Shown piece after piece: positions 11,788 to 23,209 of a stretch of 64,000 bases of DNA (the stretch's first letter is position 1; every line of letters begins with the position of its first letter). The stretch is taken from contig NC_016462.1 in the NCBI RefSeq assembly GCF_000226115.1, positions 2,418,001 to 2,482,000 on the forward strand, given 5' to 3'. The DNA comes from Thermothielavioides terrestris NRRL 8126 (Eukaryota > Ascomycota > Sordariomycetes > Sordariales > Chaetomiaceae). The notes under the pieces are model-generated. The model was not told the DNA's origin. It saw nothing but the letters and a program-made list of their open reading frames with translations, and did no database searches. The position numbers were made by a program, and so were the translations under genes.

Positions 11788-11985
11788 CTAGTTCGGGCAG
11801 GTCTGTGGTTTTGGTTTTTTTCGCACGCGCGTTAGCAAAACTCCCGTTGGAATGGGGTCCACGGAGCCGTGAGGTAGGTATGTCCGGTGCACACGACATG
11901 GGGAACTTACGGCGCCGCAGGAACCGCACGTCTTGGAGACGCCGTCGGAGGCGGCACCGCACTTGGGGCAGCTGGTTCCGTGCAT
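11788..11985 (-). CDS. 29-residue Cys-rich microprotein, candidate metal-binding protein
   Basis: Two exons: 11985-11911 (25 codons) and 11802-11788 (four codons plus stop). The intron 11803-11910 has a perfect GTAAGT donor, a GCTAAC branch box about 30 nt before the end, and a CACAG acceptor. The product begins MHGTSCPKCG, continues to TCGSCG and ends ATCPN. It has five cysteines at positions 6, 9, 20, 23 and 27, with two CxxCG knuckles spaced 10 residues apart as in a zinc ribbon or a small metallothionein. A TATAAG box stands about 160 nt upstream of the ATG, unlike most genes here, which suggests strong or inducible expression. The intron is 108 nt and contains no in-frame stop, so an unspliced transcript would encode a 65-residue form with the same ending. 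Metal binding is inferred from cysteine spacing alone. Confidence 0.6.
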   Translation of the reverse strand: MHGTSCPKCGAASDGVSKTCGSCGAVSSPCRVHRTYLPHGSVDPIPTGVLLTRVRKKPKPQTCPN

Positions 11986-13000
11986 GGTGATGGCTTAACG
12001 TTGATCGATAGGTAGCTGTTTTGGAGCTGTAAGGTGGTGAAGCAGGTTTGTTGGCCGTCTTGGGTTTGGAGACAGACAGGGCAGATTAGAATGGAGTATG
12101 CGAGATCGAAGGGGGTTGGAAGTAGGTATGGGAAAGCGGGGTCTTATATGAACATGTAGGTGTTCACTCCGGGCTGTGGTAACCACCTCACCACCACCTT
12201 CCTCCTCCACCTCAGCTGGAAACCCCTCTTTCTCCGACTTGGGAGAATGACACCTCACCTTTCTCTCCCACCCACCGTCCCATGCAGCCCGCTGTCCTCG
12301 GGCAACCCAACCAAAAGCGAAGCGAGATGCACCCGAGCATCCGCGGCAAGCCGCCAAGGCGTGCATCCCGCCAGCAGCAGTGGCATGTCATGCGGTCATG
12401 GTTGGGGCTGGTTCGCGTTGCCAAATCGAGAAAGTGTAACCCCCCTCCCAAAACCCACTCTGCGACTCCCTCCACTTGTGAGAGTGGCACGGCAGAGATA
12501 GACGGGGTGGATATGGATATGGGCTACCTACGGGGGTCTCCACATGGTCATCCGCGGATGATGGAACCAGAGGCAAGCCAGAGGAGATGAAGTATCGGGC
12601 GGGGGGAGTGGTGCGAGTCGAAGAGGAGAGAGTGCGGGGCGGGCCACTCATTCCCCACGCCAAGTCCCGGAGTGTTGTTCACGGGGCTCGGTGCGTGGGG
12701 AACGGACTGTACAGACCAGTTGCTATGCTCAGTGCCAAGTGAGGCGATATGCGGATGGGATCAAGCAGAGACTCGGATGGTGCCGTGTGATTGGCGACCG
12801 TCAAGACGCATTATCCGTCTGGCGTTAGGGACGCCAGATGCTGAGTTCCATTCTAGTTGCGTAGCGCCGACCCGGAGACAGCAAGTAACCATCAAACTCC
12901 AGCCCCCTCTTCTATTAGTCTATACTCGCCTGAACGGCCTAGGACAAGAGTCATGCATATCCTACGCCTATTAAAAGGTATTGCTGATAGTCTATGCGTA
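11986..13000. other. Intergenic region upstream of the microgene
   Basis: Holds the promoter and leader of the minus-strand microgene (roughly 11986-12300) and the downstream region of the amino acid transporter. Several short frames overlap on both strands without domains. No other gene is supported. Confidence 0.55.
12143..12149 (-). promoter_or_regulatory. TATA box of the Cys-rich microgene
   Basis: Read on the minus strand the sequence is CATATAAGACCCC, a good TATA element about 160 nt upstream of the microgene ATG. TATA boxes mark inducible or highly expressed fungal genes. Position and function are inferred. Confidence 0.5.
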
Positions 13001-15065
13001 TTAGTAGCACTGCCGGGTATCTCCCTCCCCTGCATCGCAAGAACCGTCAGCCAGAAGACAAGCACAGTGTGTCCACAACGGCGCGGCAGCTCACCTCTGA
13101 TCATCTTCCCGACCGCCTGCAACATGCTCATGGCCATGACGGTGCACCCAAACGCGACAACCGCCCAGGCGACGTACGTCTTCCACGACCGCGTCGTCAG
13201 CTTGATGTAGCACAGCGGCGGCAGGATGTAGGCCATGGCGGCGGCACTGGTGCCGCCGACGAGGTCGAAGACGGTGCCCAGGTCGCACGTCACCAGGCTC
13301 AGCACCATGGCGCTGAAGACGAGGCTCGTGCTGAGGAGCAGGTGCAGGTTCATGTTGAACGGCTCGCCGGGGAAGTAGTAGTTGAGCATGACCTCGCGGC
13401 AGACGAACGCCTCGAGCGGCAGCGTCGTGAGCATGTTGAGCCCGAAGCACAGGCGCGCCACGTTGACCATGGTGTTGTCGCGGGGGAAGTTGTTGAGCAC
13501 GTTGCCCTGCGTCTTGTCGCCGAAGGTCAGGAAGCCCGCCAGCGCCATCAGCAGGCACGCCGCCATGGAGATGCCCGTCGAGTAGTGCGTCACCTTGGCG
13601 AACCGGTCAATCGTCGGCTTCTCGAGCGAGCCGTAGATCAGGAGCGAGTTGTGGTGGCAGACGAAGGCTGGCTTGCGGTGTCAGATACAGGGTCCCCTCG
13701 TAGAGTTTTCGAGAATAGATGGTTGGAGAAGGCAGAAAATCCCTACCGAACGATATCACCCCGATCGCCTGGAAGATGCCGTCGTTGATGATCAACAGCC
13801 GCCAGTCCTTGAGCGTGCCCCTCTCCTCCATGGGCACCATGAAGCCCTGCACCACGACGGTAATCACAATCACCGCCATGCTCACCAGCGCCAGCGTACT
13901 CGCCTTGGCCAGCTAAACAAAAACTCGCAACACAAAATTTCGTATCAGCACCTCATCTCATCCAGCCCCCTTCGCACCATCTCTAACCAGAAAACAAAAC
14001 GAAGTCACTCACCTTCGCAATATCCCGATACAGCGTCAGCGGGTAACTCACCCCGAGCGTAAACACCACAATCACCGCCCTGCGGTCCGCCAGCAGCCCG
14101 AGCACCGGCACGTCCGGCAGCCCAGGCCACACGGCACGCAATACACTCGGGATCGAATCCCCAACAATAACCCCGAACGCGACCATACCACCAAACGCAA
14201 ACGCCCACTGCGCCACGGACACAGCGACCAGGCCGGGCCGACCAAAGCAGCGCTCGACGGTGCCCTGGAACGAGCTGGCGCCGCCGAGCTTGGAGTTGAC
14301 GACGATGAGGCGGATGGTCCAGTCGACGACGAGCGTCAGGGCGACGAGCAGCGCGGCGCCCGCCAGCAGGCCCGCCTGGCGCAGCGCGTACGGCTGCCCG
14401 ATGATGCCCGCCCCGATGATGCTGTTGGCCATGTTCATGAACGCCGACGGCAGCGACGACTTGGGCCGCCGCTGCTCGTGCGCGTGCCATGCCTCCGCGT
14501 CGTCCTCCTCCTCGGTGCCTGGGAGCGCGGCGGACAGGGTGACAGAGGGTGCTTCGATGCCTGTGAGCAGGGGCACGCGTTGCGTGTGGTGGTGGTGGTA
14601 CGGGATGCCGTCGCTGGTGAGGGGGTCGGCGTCGTCGACGTCGAAGCTGGAGCGCGGGTGGTGGTGGTCGTCCTGGTGCGGGAGGTCGGCGGAGCCATTG
14701 CTGGATCTGCCGTCCTGGTCGTCGACAAAGGTCGGACGCAGGTCGAAGCGGACGCGGTTGGGCGTTCGGGGCGTCCGGGCGGCACCGTCGCCGTCGCCTT
14801 CGCCGTCCGGATCGCCCGGGTGGACTATGAGGCCGTCGTCGTCGCCATCGTCGACGTCGTCGCCAAGGTCCGGCCCCGCTTCCAGCAGGCCGACGCCCTC
14901 CTCATTGTTGTGATTATCACCAGCATTATTCTTGCGGCGGCTGCCTGATGGTGACGGCGACGGCGCCGCTCCGAGACGGCTGCGGTGGTTGCTGGCGTTG
15001 GCGCTGGCGGCGGTCGGATTAAGATGTGCAGCTGCTGCAGCGCCATGCGATGTGGCCCTGGCCAT
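13001..15065 (-). CDS. AVT-type amino acid transporter (SLC38-like, vacuolar family)
   Basis: Four exons on the minus strand: 15065-14013, 13912-13747, 13667-13095 and 13029-13001. The product is 606 residues. The first 200 or so residues are a hydrophilic, His/Asp-rich tail. The transmembrane core then starts at SAFMNMANSIIGAGIIGQPYALRQAG, the substrate-site helix 1 typical of this family. Later hallmarks are YPLTLYRDIAK, the helix with GVISF-AFVCHHNSLLIYGSL joined across intron 2, and FPRDNTMVNVARLCFGLNMLTTLPLEAFVCREV. About 11 membrane segments are expected. Family members (AVT1-7 in yeast) move neutral or basic amino acids across the vacuolar membrane with proton coupling. This one looks closest to AVT2/AVT5-like proteins, but substrate cannot be read from sequence. 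The start is the ATG at 15065; an upstream in-frame GTG was ignored. The last exon (29 nt, ending QCY) is the least certain part. Confidence 0.88.
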
Positions 15066-15832
15066 TCTCAACTGCACTCACGGCATCTTGCGGCCGGACT
15101 GCTCGACTTCTCAGTTTCTCCCCGGCGCGGTCTAGTTGGCGGTTGGAAAGAAGAGAAGCTAACCGTCACGCAGAGATACCGTTGTCTTGGCGTCGTAATA
15201 AGCTGACACAGCTTTCAAGTTGCTCAATTGGGGTTTCAACAGGGAGGCACCAGGGGTGTTCCACCTAACGTTAACAAGCAATTACAACCCTGCCACTCTG
15301 AACACGGGCTGTTTCTGTGGGGGTGGTTCAACTTAGCCCTGTCAGACTACCGCTGAAACATGCAACTCCCGATGGTATCCGACGCATCCGGCAAGCAGCC
15401 AGCGTCCAAACATGTCCGACTTCCTCCCATCGAATGCGGCCCGGGGATATGAAGAGAAAAGAAAGGTTCGGCTGTGTTACTTCACAGAATCTCATTAATA
15501 TGCATTACAGACAAGAAAATCGCGGTCCCCCTGACCAGCTGCCGTCCAAATTCGGCCCTGGGCTCAGGATCTTTCTTTCCCCTTTCCTTCCTCCTCTTCT
15601 CCCTGGGGGTATCATGTTGCTGATTCAACCACTCGACCTCAACCTCTCGCCACGTATAAACACAGATCCGAATTACGAACCAAAGTGGTCCAAGTTGCAT
15701 AAAGAAAAAAAAAATAGAGAATACAGGGAAGGCTCAGCTCATGCTACGCATGGTGAATTACCGACCCGAGTTGCTCTTCATCAGAGCTGGATGGATGATG
15801 GCTCCAAGACCATCGTAATAACCGCCACTGTC
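15066..15832. other. Intergenic region, 0.77 kb
   Basis: Promoter side of the transporter and 3' side of the protease downstream in transcription order. It contains one TAACGTTA palindrome (15266-15273). No gene seen. Confidence 0.6.
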
Positions 15833-17504
15833 TCATGCCATGATGGCAAGTACAATGGCCACGCAGAGCAAAGTAATGTACACGCTGCTGATCAGCCGGC
15901 TCCCCGGTGAGCTCGGCGTCTGGGCAGCCGCGGCAGTCGGCGCCGGCTGGGTCATGCCCGCAGCTGGCGTATCCTGGCCGCTGAACCCGGGCATCCCGGG
16001 ATGGGCTGAACCATCGCTCGCCAGCGACGTCACCGCAGATGGGAGAGTCGTACCAGAGGCGACGGCCGACGTGGTCGTCGTCTTAGGTGGCGGCGCAGGC
16101 TTCGAGGCAAAGCCGATGCGCATCTTGTCTCCGTCAAGGACGGTGTACACGTTCTTGAGAAAGGTGTCGCCGAGCAGCCACGCGCCCTTCTTGATCTCGT
16201 AGCCGTAGATACGGCTGATGCAGCTCGTGTCATTAATTTTCACGACCCAGTCCTCGGGCGAGATGTCGTAGGAGACGCCAGAGAAGGTGACCGAGATGGG
16301 GAGCTTGGTGTCGCACGGGATCTGATATTCCACATACCCGCCGCTCTCGAATGAGCTAGCTCCAGGGACGAGCTTGAATAGGGCCGCCAGGTCGTCGGGC
16401 GGCGCAAACACGAACGATGTGCCCGAGTCGATGTACGCAATGGTGCTGGTGATGGTGGCGGACTTTCCGTTGAAGCCGACTCCACCAAACGGAATCGCCC
16501 ATTCGCCAGCCTCCTTCTCCGGCGACTGAATATCCGTGTACGAAATATCTCCGGTGTACTTGGCTGCATCGACGCCGCCGAAGGTGACCTGGCCGTCGTT
16601 CGTCCCATCGGAATCCCTGTTCAGAGACAGGCCGATGACGAGCGAGCTCAATAACTTGTCCGCCTTCAGCGTCTGCAGGAACGTTCCTGTCGCGGAAGCA
16701 CTCATGGCAAGGCCGAGGATGCCGTCGAAGGCGAAGTGCGTGAAGTCATCATGAGTGTAGTTGGCCAGTCCAAACGAGAAGTTCACCACGTTCAGCCCAG
16801 CAAGCGAGGCCTTGTCCTGGCCTACAATGCCGGTGAGGTCCCCGGATCCGTACGAAATCGAGAATGCCTTCTTGTCCGTCTGCCACGTCTTCGACGAGGA
16901 TGGGTCAAAAGTGTTGTGGATCTTGCATGCAGCTGACTGGCAGTCGGACCCCATGAGCCAAGAGTTCGCAGCGCCGCTGTCGAGCAGCATGTAGAAGGGT
17001 TGCTGAGCGGAGCCGACTTGGACCTTGATGAAGTACGAGTAGTCCGGGCCGGACTGATAGATGCCTGCGCTGTTGGACGTGGTCGGTGTGGCGGGTGCAG
17101 AGACCGAGAATGAGTTGCCCCTCTTGTCCAACTCGGTTGTTGGGGATGGCCGCAGTCCCCCGAATTTCTGGGCAACTCGGGCAAGAGCTTCGGCTACCGG
17201 GTCCGTAGCTGTCGAATCAGCACGGGACTATCGAAGCTTTGGTCAGCACATGCCGTCGGTAACAAGATCAGCGAAGGGCAGGGCGTTGCCGGGAACAACG
17301 TACACTCCTGGCTCTCTGATGAAGGTCGAGCGTGATCCCGTCAGAGGTCCGACCAGACTCGCCATCGTTCCCCGTTGAGGGCCCGTCCATCGGACCGCAG
17401 TGGCCATTGGAGTTGCACTGGTTCGCCGGGATGAACGGGAAGAAGGCGTGAACGGTAGCAACCCATAACGTCAGCTGCAAGAGCACAGCTGCTGCTCTCC
17501 ACAT
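15833..17504 (-). CDS. Secreted GPI-anchored aspartic protease (yapsin/CtsD-like)
   Basis: Two exons: 17504-17304 and 17227-15833, with intron 17228-17303 (donor GTACGT, acceptor GATAG). The protein is 531 residues. It opens with a signal peptide (MWRAAAVLLQLTLWVATVHA) and a mature start FFPFIP. A propeptide contains LDKR at residues 100-103, a probable Kex2-type cleavage site. The pepsin fold follows. The first catalytic Asp is in MLLDSGAANSW (Asp150) and the second in AYIDSGTSF (Asp334). The flap region carries SISYGSGD. After the fold comes a Thr/Ser/Pro-rich stalk and a C-terminal hydrophobic tail (VYITLLCVAIVLAIMA), as in GPI-anchored surface proteases of fungi. The first motif reads DSGAA rather than the more usual DTGSS, but both catalytic aspartates are present. 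The likely role is processing or turnover of proteins at the cell wall or plasma membrane. Confidence 0.92.
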
Positions 17505-20371
17505 GATGAAGACCCAGCACCTGAACCCTCACCGCTCCCACACCGGCCTCCGCGTGGGGGGTGGAGACGTCGCCAATGGGCTCTGAAGTGAGCTGGGGCG
17601 CGCGAGGTTCGAGGTCGAGGACAGCGCTGGAGCTTGTCGACGGTGTTTGCTCACAGCATATGAGTGAGAAAGGAGTGCCAGATCAGAGAGCCTGACGAAG
17701 ATCGGTGCAGTCAATGGGCCGGCGGCAAGTCCCAGACTCCGGCATCGAGCGTTATTACGGCGATTATTAGCGATTAAATGGGCGACATTTGTATCTTGCC
17801 CGGGATGGTGGCGGCTTGGAAGGAATTGCCGGCCACACGAAAAAATGCAAGGACAGCACGTGGAAGTATAGTACAAAATCGAGAAATGCTGGACAAAGAA
17901 ATTCGGTAACGGGCGGCGCGAAACAATGCGAGTCAGGCGGAATCGGACGAGACGAGACGAGACGAGATATGTATAGACGAAAGACACGGCTCAGGGCGAG
18001 ACGGCGAGTGTCGGGGATGCAAGACACAGACCACCGGCAAAGGCCTTGATGCAGGTGAAAGGAAAATGACCCCTCGACGAAGGACACACCATAAACAACA
18101 GGTGGAGAGGAGGGGGTGTCGTTGGCGGGTGAGGGTGAGGTAGCAGCGGCTAAGGAGGAGGAGGAGGGAACGGGACTGAAGAGGAGGAGCAGGAAGGGAA
18201 GGTTCGGTGGATGGTGGAGATGGTGGATCTGAACAGAGCCGAGCATCGCGGAGCGCTGGGAGGATGGATGCAGCCTCTCTTGGCCTGGCCCAGGGGTGGA
18301 GCAGGTGGCTGGCTGTTGGCAAAATACATGACGCCCGCCCAGTGCTACTGCAATATCAGGAGGTAGCAAATTATCTGCAGCGCCGAGGGTTCCTTCCCCA
18401 TCGAGACAAGCCGGAGCACTTCCAGTCGCTACTCCTCCACAGTGGACGATGTTGAGTGCAGCGAGTGCCGCCTGTCAATTGGCTGGCTGACCATGCAAGT
18501 GTCGTGCATGGCAGGCCCGGGGAAGGGTGGAGAGCGGCGGAGCAATTGCTCGACGGTCGCAACCCCTCCAATCCCGCAGGCCATGGTGGCCGTCGCCGAT
18601 CGCTCATGGACCGTTGACAGAATGACCTCAGAAGAAGTGAAGAAGCAGACAAGACCGCGTGGGTTTGCTGAAACCGTGCGCAGCAAAATCCCGGGCGCGC
18701 CGGGGCCTGGAGACTGGTCGTTCCAAAACCGGCGATCTGCTCATGGCGGGGCCCAAGATCAATATTCTCTCACAATCTGATTGGCTATCGTCCCAAAAGG
18801 AGGCTCGGTGGACAGTGCTCGGCGTCTGTGGGCTTCTCGCATCCCAATTTGTCCGCCCCTGGTTTACCGGGTTCTGGCAAACACCCGGTCACTTGATGTT
18901 CGTTATTGTGAGGCGGCTCGGCGACCGCGCTCTGGACCAAGCCTTGGTACAGAAGAAGGCGAGTCAGTCGACTGTGTACCGCAGCAAAGTCGCAAACTAG
19001 CCACGAGACTTCATTCCGGATGATACGGATACTGCGGTACACTATGTGTGCGAGCAACTGCTTTCGGTCACTTTGCGGTTGGTGTTCTTCGACATGCGAG
19101 GTTGAGGGGCCAGGGATTAACCCCGGTTTCCAAGCTAGCAAGGGGCTGGCGCTAGTCCCAGATAAGATGAATTCCTGATAAGTGGGATTCTTTCGAGAGA
19201 AGCCCATTCCAGGCACAGAACCGTCAGGCACTCATAGGTCTTACACAGTAGGTGCCGACAACATGAGAGAAACAGAAGAACATCGGGGCCGGAGACTTGC
19301 AATACAAGAGATGTAGCAAACAGTCCACATTTGATGTCAGTAACTCGAAGTGTAAATTACCCGTACGGCTGCTGCTGTTTGGGTAGGTGACTTTCACCTT
19401 TCGATAACGTTATGCCCCGGATGGCCATGAAGGAGCCTGGTCCCTGTCGTCCGCGCCAAGGCACCGAAAGGGGGCGGGCGCCATTCCAACGCACCTAATC
19501 GGCTAGGCTCCTCACTTGCATGCAACCCGGCACGGGGCACCATGTGCGGATCAAGCAAGCGCTCTTGCTGCTCACAATTCGCCAGGAGTGCAACGCCGAG
19601 GACAACAGCAGCAACTCCATCTTGACTTGCCGGCATGTCAGGCCTCCAATTTGAACCATGTAACTGCACTACACCGAAGCGTATGAGCAGGTAACAGCAA
19701 GGTCACAGAGCAATCATACACATGTTAGTTAGTGACCGGGGGAGGTGCTTCTTGTCTGAGCGATGCTTCCAACATCAATCGGAGAGAATCCCACTCTCTC
19801 AAGCCCCGAGAGAGACGGGGTATCCCACTGATCGATGCTCGAAATGACTTCAGAGGCCCCCTGCGTGTAACGTGTCACAAGAGAGGTCTTTTGCAAAGCT
19901 CCATTTTTTGGCTCATTGGGTCATCTGCTTGCCCTCCTGAAGCGGCGAGTCCCTCTCGGCTGAATCGTCTGCCTGCAGGTGATTGATACCTGGTAGTTAT
20001 TGCAGACGCAGGACCTTCCAAGGTGCAGTGACTGATAATTCCCATGCAGGACCGCCACTGCTCCTGAGGGTTTTCGAGCGCGGCTTTTTCTCGTGCATTC
20101 TTCATCTTGGATATTCTCGGACGGTCCCGAGACACGGCGGGCAGTTGGCGTCTCGGGCGCATCTGCAGCCCTGGGACCAAGCGCTTCGTTCCGTCTCGGA
20201 CTTGTTGGCACCAAGTAACAAGCTGGACCTGCAGCTTGGCCTGGCGTTGGCCGTGTCCAGACCAACGGTCTGTGCCTGCCTGCATGGCCACGCGGAATCG
20301 AGATAAGGAGCCGCCGTGGCCAAGCCCGCGTCTCAGATATCATGTGTTGGGGTGTCGTATGATGTTGTTAT
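17505..20371. other. Intergenic region, 2.9 kb, no gene supported
   Basis: Upstream side of the protease gene and downstream side of the PPTA-repeat gene. Frames are many but short, mutually overlapping and without domains. One TAACGTTA palindrome lies at 19405-19412. A GACGA/GAGAC tandem patch occurs near 17945-17966. Confidence 0.55.
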
Positions 20372-21442
20372 TTATGTTGGTGTGTGACGTCTCATCAGCC
20401 TCGCGGGCGTCAAATCCCCTGTAGAATGCAGATGTGCTGCATTGTCTCGATATGTTTTGCACCAATTGGCGGCCGCTCGGAGCACTGCCTGATCTGCCGG
20501 CGTCTTCAGGGTCTCGAGAACGGCCGCTTGAACAGCGAGGAACTCCAAGTACTGCTCGTCACCAACCAGCCGTGACGCTGCCAACGTCCGCAGGAACACC
20601 CAGACCGACTCATTTGCAAGGCGAAGCGAGCTGACCAGGGCGAGGACGGCGGCGAACGTCGAGCACCCGGTTGCCTTGCTCGAGTCGGTCTCGGTGTCGA
20701 GGAGGAAGTAGAGGAAGGACCAGCCAGAGGTGTCGGTGTGATGCTGGAAGCACCAAGCTTGCACAGCCTCCAATACCTCTGCACGGTGGATAGGTTTGTC
20801 CAGACCCATCAGGAACCTGGCGTGGCACCAGGCATAGTAGTTCCGAGGATGCCTCTCGCCGGCCACAAACACGACGTCTTTGATATCTTGGAGCACGTCC
20901 ACCGGCAAATCAAGCGAGATGAACACGCCGAGAAGCCAGCGGCGGTGACTCCAAAGCGTGGGCGACTTCGTGTGCCGGTGCAACCTGCTCGTCAGGAGGC
21001 TGTCAACAAAGCGCTTCTCGCTCTCCAGCCTCGCGCGAGCAGCAGCAGCAGCGCCGGAACCGGATATCATGGCTTGAACCAGGCGCTTCCGCACATTGGC
21101 GGCCGTGAGATACTCCGGGTCGAAAAGCAGGATGACTGCTGTCGCGGCAAGGACCTCGTCGTCTGGCAGGGGCACAACGCCGCTAAGATGGTCTTGCAGA
21201 CGCTGTCTCGCAACCATGAATGCCTGGACGAGTGCCAGCTTCGAGAAGCCCACGGCACGCCCGTCACGCAGGAAGTGTTGCTGTCCACCTTCGATAAAAT
21301 GGCTGGGGCCCAGGATTTCAATTTCGAGGAGGCCGTCAGATGGCGCCGACGATCCCAAGACGCTGGAGATGGCCTGGTACGCGGCCAGAGGGTCTCCAGA
21401 CCTGAGAGACGCCGCCGTTTCTGCGTCCAGGGCCCGTGACAT
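20372..21442 (-). CDS. Protein with prenyltransferase-alpha-type repeats (PTAR1/ECM9-like)
   Basis: Single exon, 356 residues, starting at the ATG at 21442 (MSRALDAE). The six upstream bases in frame open with TTG and are ignored. The middle of the protein shows helical PPTA repeats: SPTLWSHRRWLLGVF, then HPRNYYAWCHARFLM, then HTDTSGWSFLYFLL. Each has the Trp and aromatic residues of the alpha subunits of protein prenyltransferases. The size and the single-polypeptide layout fit the PTAR1 family (ECM9 in yeast). That family is related to RabGGTase/FTase alpha chains but is not one of the core subunits. PTAR1 in animals partners with the beta subunit in a geranylgeranyltransferase; whether this fungal protein does so is inference. 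It is divergently transcribed from GET1, with 378 bp between the two ATGs. Confidence 0.82.
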   Translation of the reverse strand: MSRALDAETAASLRSGDPLAAYQAISSVLGSSAPSDGLLEIEILGPSHFIEGGQQHFLRDGRAVGFSKLALVQAFMVARQRLQDHLSGVVPLPDDEVLAATAVILLFDPEYLTAANVRKRLVQAMISGSGAAAAARARLESEKRFVDSLLTSRLHRHTKSPTLWSHRRWLLGVFISLDLPVDVLQDIKDVVFVAGERHPRNYYAWCHARFLMGLDKPIHRAEVLEAVQAWCFQHHTDTSGWSFLYFLLDTETDSSKATGCSTFAAVLALVSSLRLANESVWVFLRTLAASRLVGDEQYLEFLAVQAAVLETLKTPADQAVLRAAANWCKTYRDNAAHLHSTGDLTPARLMRRHTPT

Positions 21443-21820
21443 GGTCAAGGCGTTGATGCGTCAAGAGCAGAAAGCCGTTGACCGTTGGCCGCTGTCCATG
21501 TCCATGCAATCTTGTTGGTCTGCAGAGTCTAGCATCTCAGAGTGAAATGAAGTGGAATGGTTCGAACTTCGAAGGGCTGCATCCCAGCTTAGGGCCAGCA
21601 ATAACCCTAACCCTGTTACGCCGCGCTTCGGTAACGACAGGCACACACCCGTTCAAGCGAGTGGTGTGAGTTGGCAGTTCCGTCATCGTCAGTCGAGTTC
21701 CATTTCGCGGGTCAGGTTGGGCTGACTGCCGGCAACCCCCACCGAACAGCAATGCCAGCAACATCGACCTGACGCCCGTCCTCCATCCGCTGAACTGCGT
21801 CATTCCTCTCCGGCGCCAAG
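21443..21820. promoter_or_regulatory. Bidirectional promoter between the PPTA-repeat gene and GET1
   Basis: 378 bp separate two outward-facing start codons, so both promoters lie here. It carries a telomere-like box (TAACCCTAACCCT, 21602-21614). In yeasts, Tbf1/Teb1-type proteins bind TTAGGG-like sites in gene promoters. Use of this box as such a site is inference. Confidence 0.55.
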
Positions 21821-22607
21821 ATGTCATCCCTACTCGTCGTCATCTTCGTCATCGAGCTGGTGGTGCAGCTCGTCAACACAATAGGCGCAGCCACCATCAA
21901 CAACATGGTGCGCAAATCCCCAACCTCCGCCCAAAGTTCGCCTGTTGGTGCCGGACGCTGACGAAATGCCTGGGCACAGCTATGGCGTTTCTACCTCTCT
22001 TTCCCAACACCGCTCGCCCGGCAGTTTGCCGACCAGCGCAAGAAGCAAAAGGAATACCTGGCAGTCCGGCACGATCTCAATGCAACAAGCAGCCAGGACG
22101 AGTTTGCGAAGTGGGCGAGGTTGCGGCGGCAGCACGACAAGCTGCTGGATGAGCTGGAGAAGAAGAGTAGGGACCCGGCTGCCAAAGTGAAGCAGACCCC
22201 CTTTGGCTAAACTGTGTTCTTCAGAGTCCGAGCTCGAGGCCTCCCGCGCACGATTCGACCGCTACCTCACGGCCGTCCGTCTGATCTCCACCCGCGGCGC
22301 GCAGTGGCTGCTGCCGATGTGGTACGGCCGCAAGCCCATGTTCTGGCTCCCGTACGGCTGGTTCCCCTACTATGTCGAGTGGTTCGCCTCGTTCCCGCGG
22401 GCCCCGCTGGGCAGCGTCAGCATCGCGGTGTGGCAGTGGGCGTGCACGGGCATGCTGGCCCTCGTAATGGACACCGTGGTGGGCATCTTAGGGCTTGTCG
22501 CGGCAAGCAGGCAGTCAAATGGCGCAAAGCAGAAGCAGAGGCAGAAGCAGCCCGTCCCCGCGGCGCAGGCTGGGTCCGGGAAGGTCGAGAGCAAGAAGGA
22601 CTTGTGA
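21821..22607 (+). CDS. GET1: GET1, ER receptor for tail-anchored protein insertion
   Basis: Three exons: 21821-21907, 21980-22166 and 22225-22607. The product is 218 residues, the normal length for fungal Get1/WRB. The first transmembrane segment is at residues 4-23 ([20 protein letters not shown]). A cytosolic coiled coil follows and includes the hallmark [20 protein letters not shown], which docks the Get3 ATPase. Two more membrane segments lie around [18 protein letters not shown] and [20 protein letters not shown]. The tail is Lys/Gln-rich. The splice junctions restore TINNM-LWRFYL and LEKK-KSELEAS, both as expected for the family. With Get2, the protein forms the ER membrane receptor that receives tail-anchored clients such as SNAREs from Get3. 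Confidence 0.95.
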
Positions 22608-23209
22608 TTAGGTAGGTAGTTAATTGCCCGGCGCGCCGCCGAAGTATAAAGCATATAGAGCGGAAAATAATGTCTCTCATCCATTTGACGCAAAGATTCT
22701 TCATGGCCGGAGCTGGAACTCTGCAACACGACGTGAGATGACTCTTGGCAGAGTACTTGGGCTTGCTCTAGGCAACACATTGACTTCGAGCGACCATTGG
22801 AGAGGGCCACCGAAGCTTCGATAGTGCCAACTGTGTCGGATTTGCACTTCACACAGCGCGAATAAGGACTGGAAACCTATGTCGCAATTTGATCTATTGT
22901 CATTAGTTGTGATCATACAAAATGGTGCACACATGCCCTCGCAATGTGCAATAGCTTTAGTTGTAAAATAAAAGTTGTGGTGTGGATTGGAGTTGGGATG
23001 TCCAAGAGAACTGAAATTTATAATTTTTGCACCACAGGCGCAAGGCTGAGCCAAGAAGAGATGCCCCACTTTCCGCCGCCCCCCCACCTTTCGTATCCCC
23101 CCTGCATGCCTTCAGCCTTGTCCAACACCTCGCCTCTCCCGTCTGTTGGCTGCGTTTCACTCCTCAACAACGTAGCCGCCGCCCTCGAGGCAGCACCCAC
23201 ACATTCAGA
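22608..23209. other. Intergenic region, 0.6 kb
   Basis: GET1 3' region and promoter of the next plus-strand gene. The last 150 bases are rich in C and CT. No gene seen. Confidence 0.6.

Noticed and set aside
12892..13094. Longer C-terminus of the AVT transporter by reading through the last donor
   Set aside because: The sequence after RGELPRR no longer looks like the family, and a good GTGAGC donor with a GATGCAG acceptor gives a short, family-like ending.
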